A stretch of 5,970 nt of DNA from Legionellaceae bacterium (GTDB lineage Bacteria > Pseudomonadota > Gammaproteobacteria > Legionellales > Legionellaceae): contig CANISA010000105.1 of NCBI GenBank assembly GCA_947470005.1, positions 1 to 5,970 on the forward strand, written 5' to 3'. Shown here in pieces: positions 5,735 to 5,970 of this stretch. Within the stretch, counting starts at the first letter, position 1, and the number at the start of each line of letters is the position of its first letter. A model generated the notes under the pieces. It saw only the letters and a list, made by a program, of their open reading frames with translations. It did no database searches and was not told the origin of the DNA. The position numbers were made by a program, and so were the translations under genes.

Positions 5735-5970
5735 ATGACAAAAACAGACCCACACACCTCCCCTGCGCTCCCTACGCCGACAATCCGTGACTCCGTCTTT
5801 GAACTGGCCGAACTCAGTGCCATGCTCTTTGACACACGGGATGCCATCAATACCAAAGTCGACCTGATCAAACAAGAAATCAGCGCAGGCAGGTACCGTG
5901 TGAACAGCGCACACATTGCAACCAAGCTCTTAGCATTTGCGCGCGAAGAGGAAACACTCGAGACAGTGTA
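5735..5970 (+). CDS. flgM: FlgM-type anti-sigma-28 factor, 3' end at window edge
   Basis: FlgM binds and inhibits FliA (sigma-28) until the hook-basal body is complete, and is then exported through the flagellar secretion system so that late genes are switched on. The ATG at 5735 has AAAGGA (5723-5728) six bases upstream. The 78 codons visible include a polar, proline-containing N terminus (1-17), expected to be disordered, and the typical C-terminal sigma-binding region: KVDLIKQEISAGRYRVNSAH (41-60) followed by IATKLLAF (61-68), matching the family pattern of two short helices joined by a G-x-Y-x-V turn and ending in IA-x-x-LL. The window ends in TA after codon 78, so the stop codon may be completed by the very next base. 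If so, the protein has 78 residues, shorter than the 97 of Salmonella FlgM but with the binding half complete. It is divergent from hemL; its usual partner flgN might lie just beyond the edge. Confidence 0.87.
   Translation, partial: MTKTDPHTSPALPTPTIRDSVFELAELSAMLFDTRDAINTKVDLIKQEISAGRYRVNSAHIATKLLAFAREEETLETV

Noticed and set aside
5642..5914. Open frames on the minus strand opposite flgM
   Set aside because: They run antisense to flgM, which has its own promoter, ribosome binding site and family pattern, and they show no motif.

Overview
The window looks like chromosomal DNA of a flagellated gammaproteobacterium. Two full-length housekeeping enzymes (HemL and bifunctional MnmC) match the Escherichia coli proteins in length and motif order. 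At the right edge a FlgM-type anti-sigma factor gene sits behind a near-consensus sigma-28 (FliA) promoter, so the host should have a FliA-controlled flagellar regulon. I cannot name the genus. Dispersed GC-rich stretches in hemL and mnmC contrast with an A/T-rich stretch at the left.

Layout: 1-201 is a leader region with no assignable gene, although the first ~90 bases could hold the end of an upstream gene. 202-2289 is a rightward two-gene operon of unrecognised proteins: orf1 (441 aa, mixed fold with a helical C-terminal half) and orf2 (249 aa, acidic, helical, no cysteine), separated by 12 bases. orf2 seems to be built from two diverged tandem copies of a unit of about 120 residues. Only 15 bases separate orf2 from the convergent gene mnmC, and no terminator is visible.

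2305-5597 is a leftward operon, hemL then mnmC, joined by a 4-base ATGA overlap. HemL makes 5-aminolevulinate, the first dedicated tetrapyrrole precursor, in the route that begins with glutamyl-tRNA. MnmC completes the mnm5 group on wobble uridine 34 of a small tRNA set that includes tRNA-Glu, so the two genes share an indirect tRNA-Glu connection. 5598-5734 is a divergent control region: a sigma-70-like promoter for hemL, an 11-bp palindrome overlapping its -35 element, and the sigma-28 promoter for flgM.

The parts most worth a second look are the uncharacterised orf1-orf2 pair with its internal duplication and the sigma-28/flgM feedback unit placed beside hemL. No CRISPR array, insertion sequence, tRNA or rRNA was seen.
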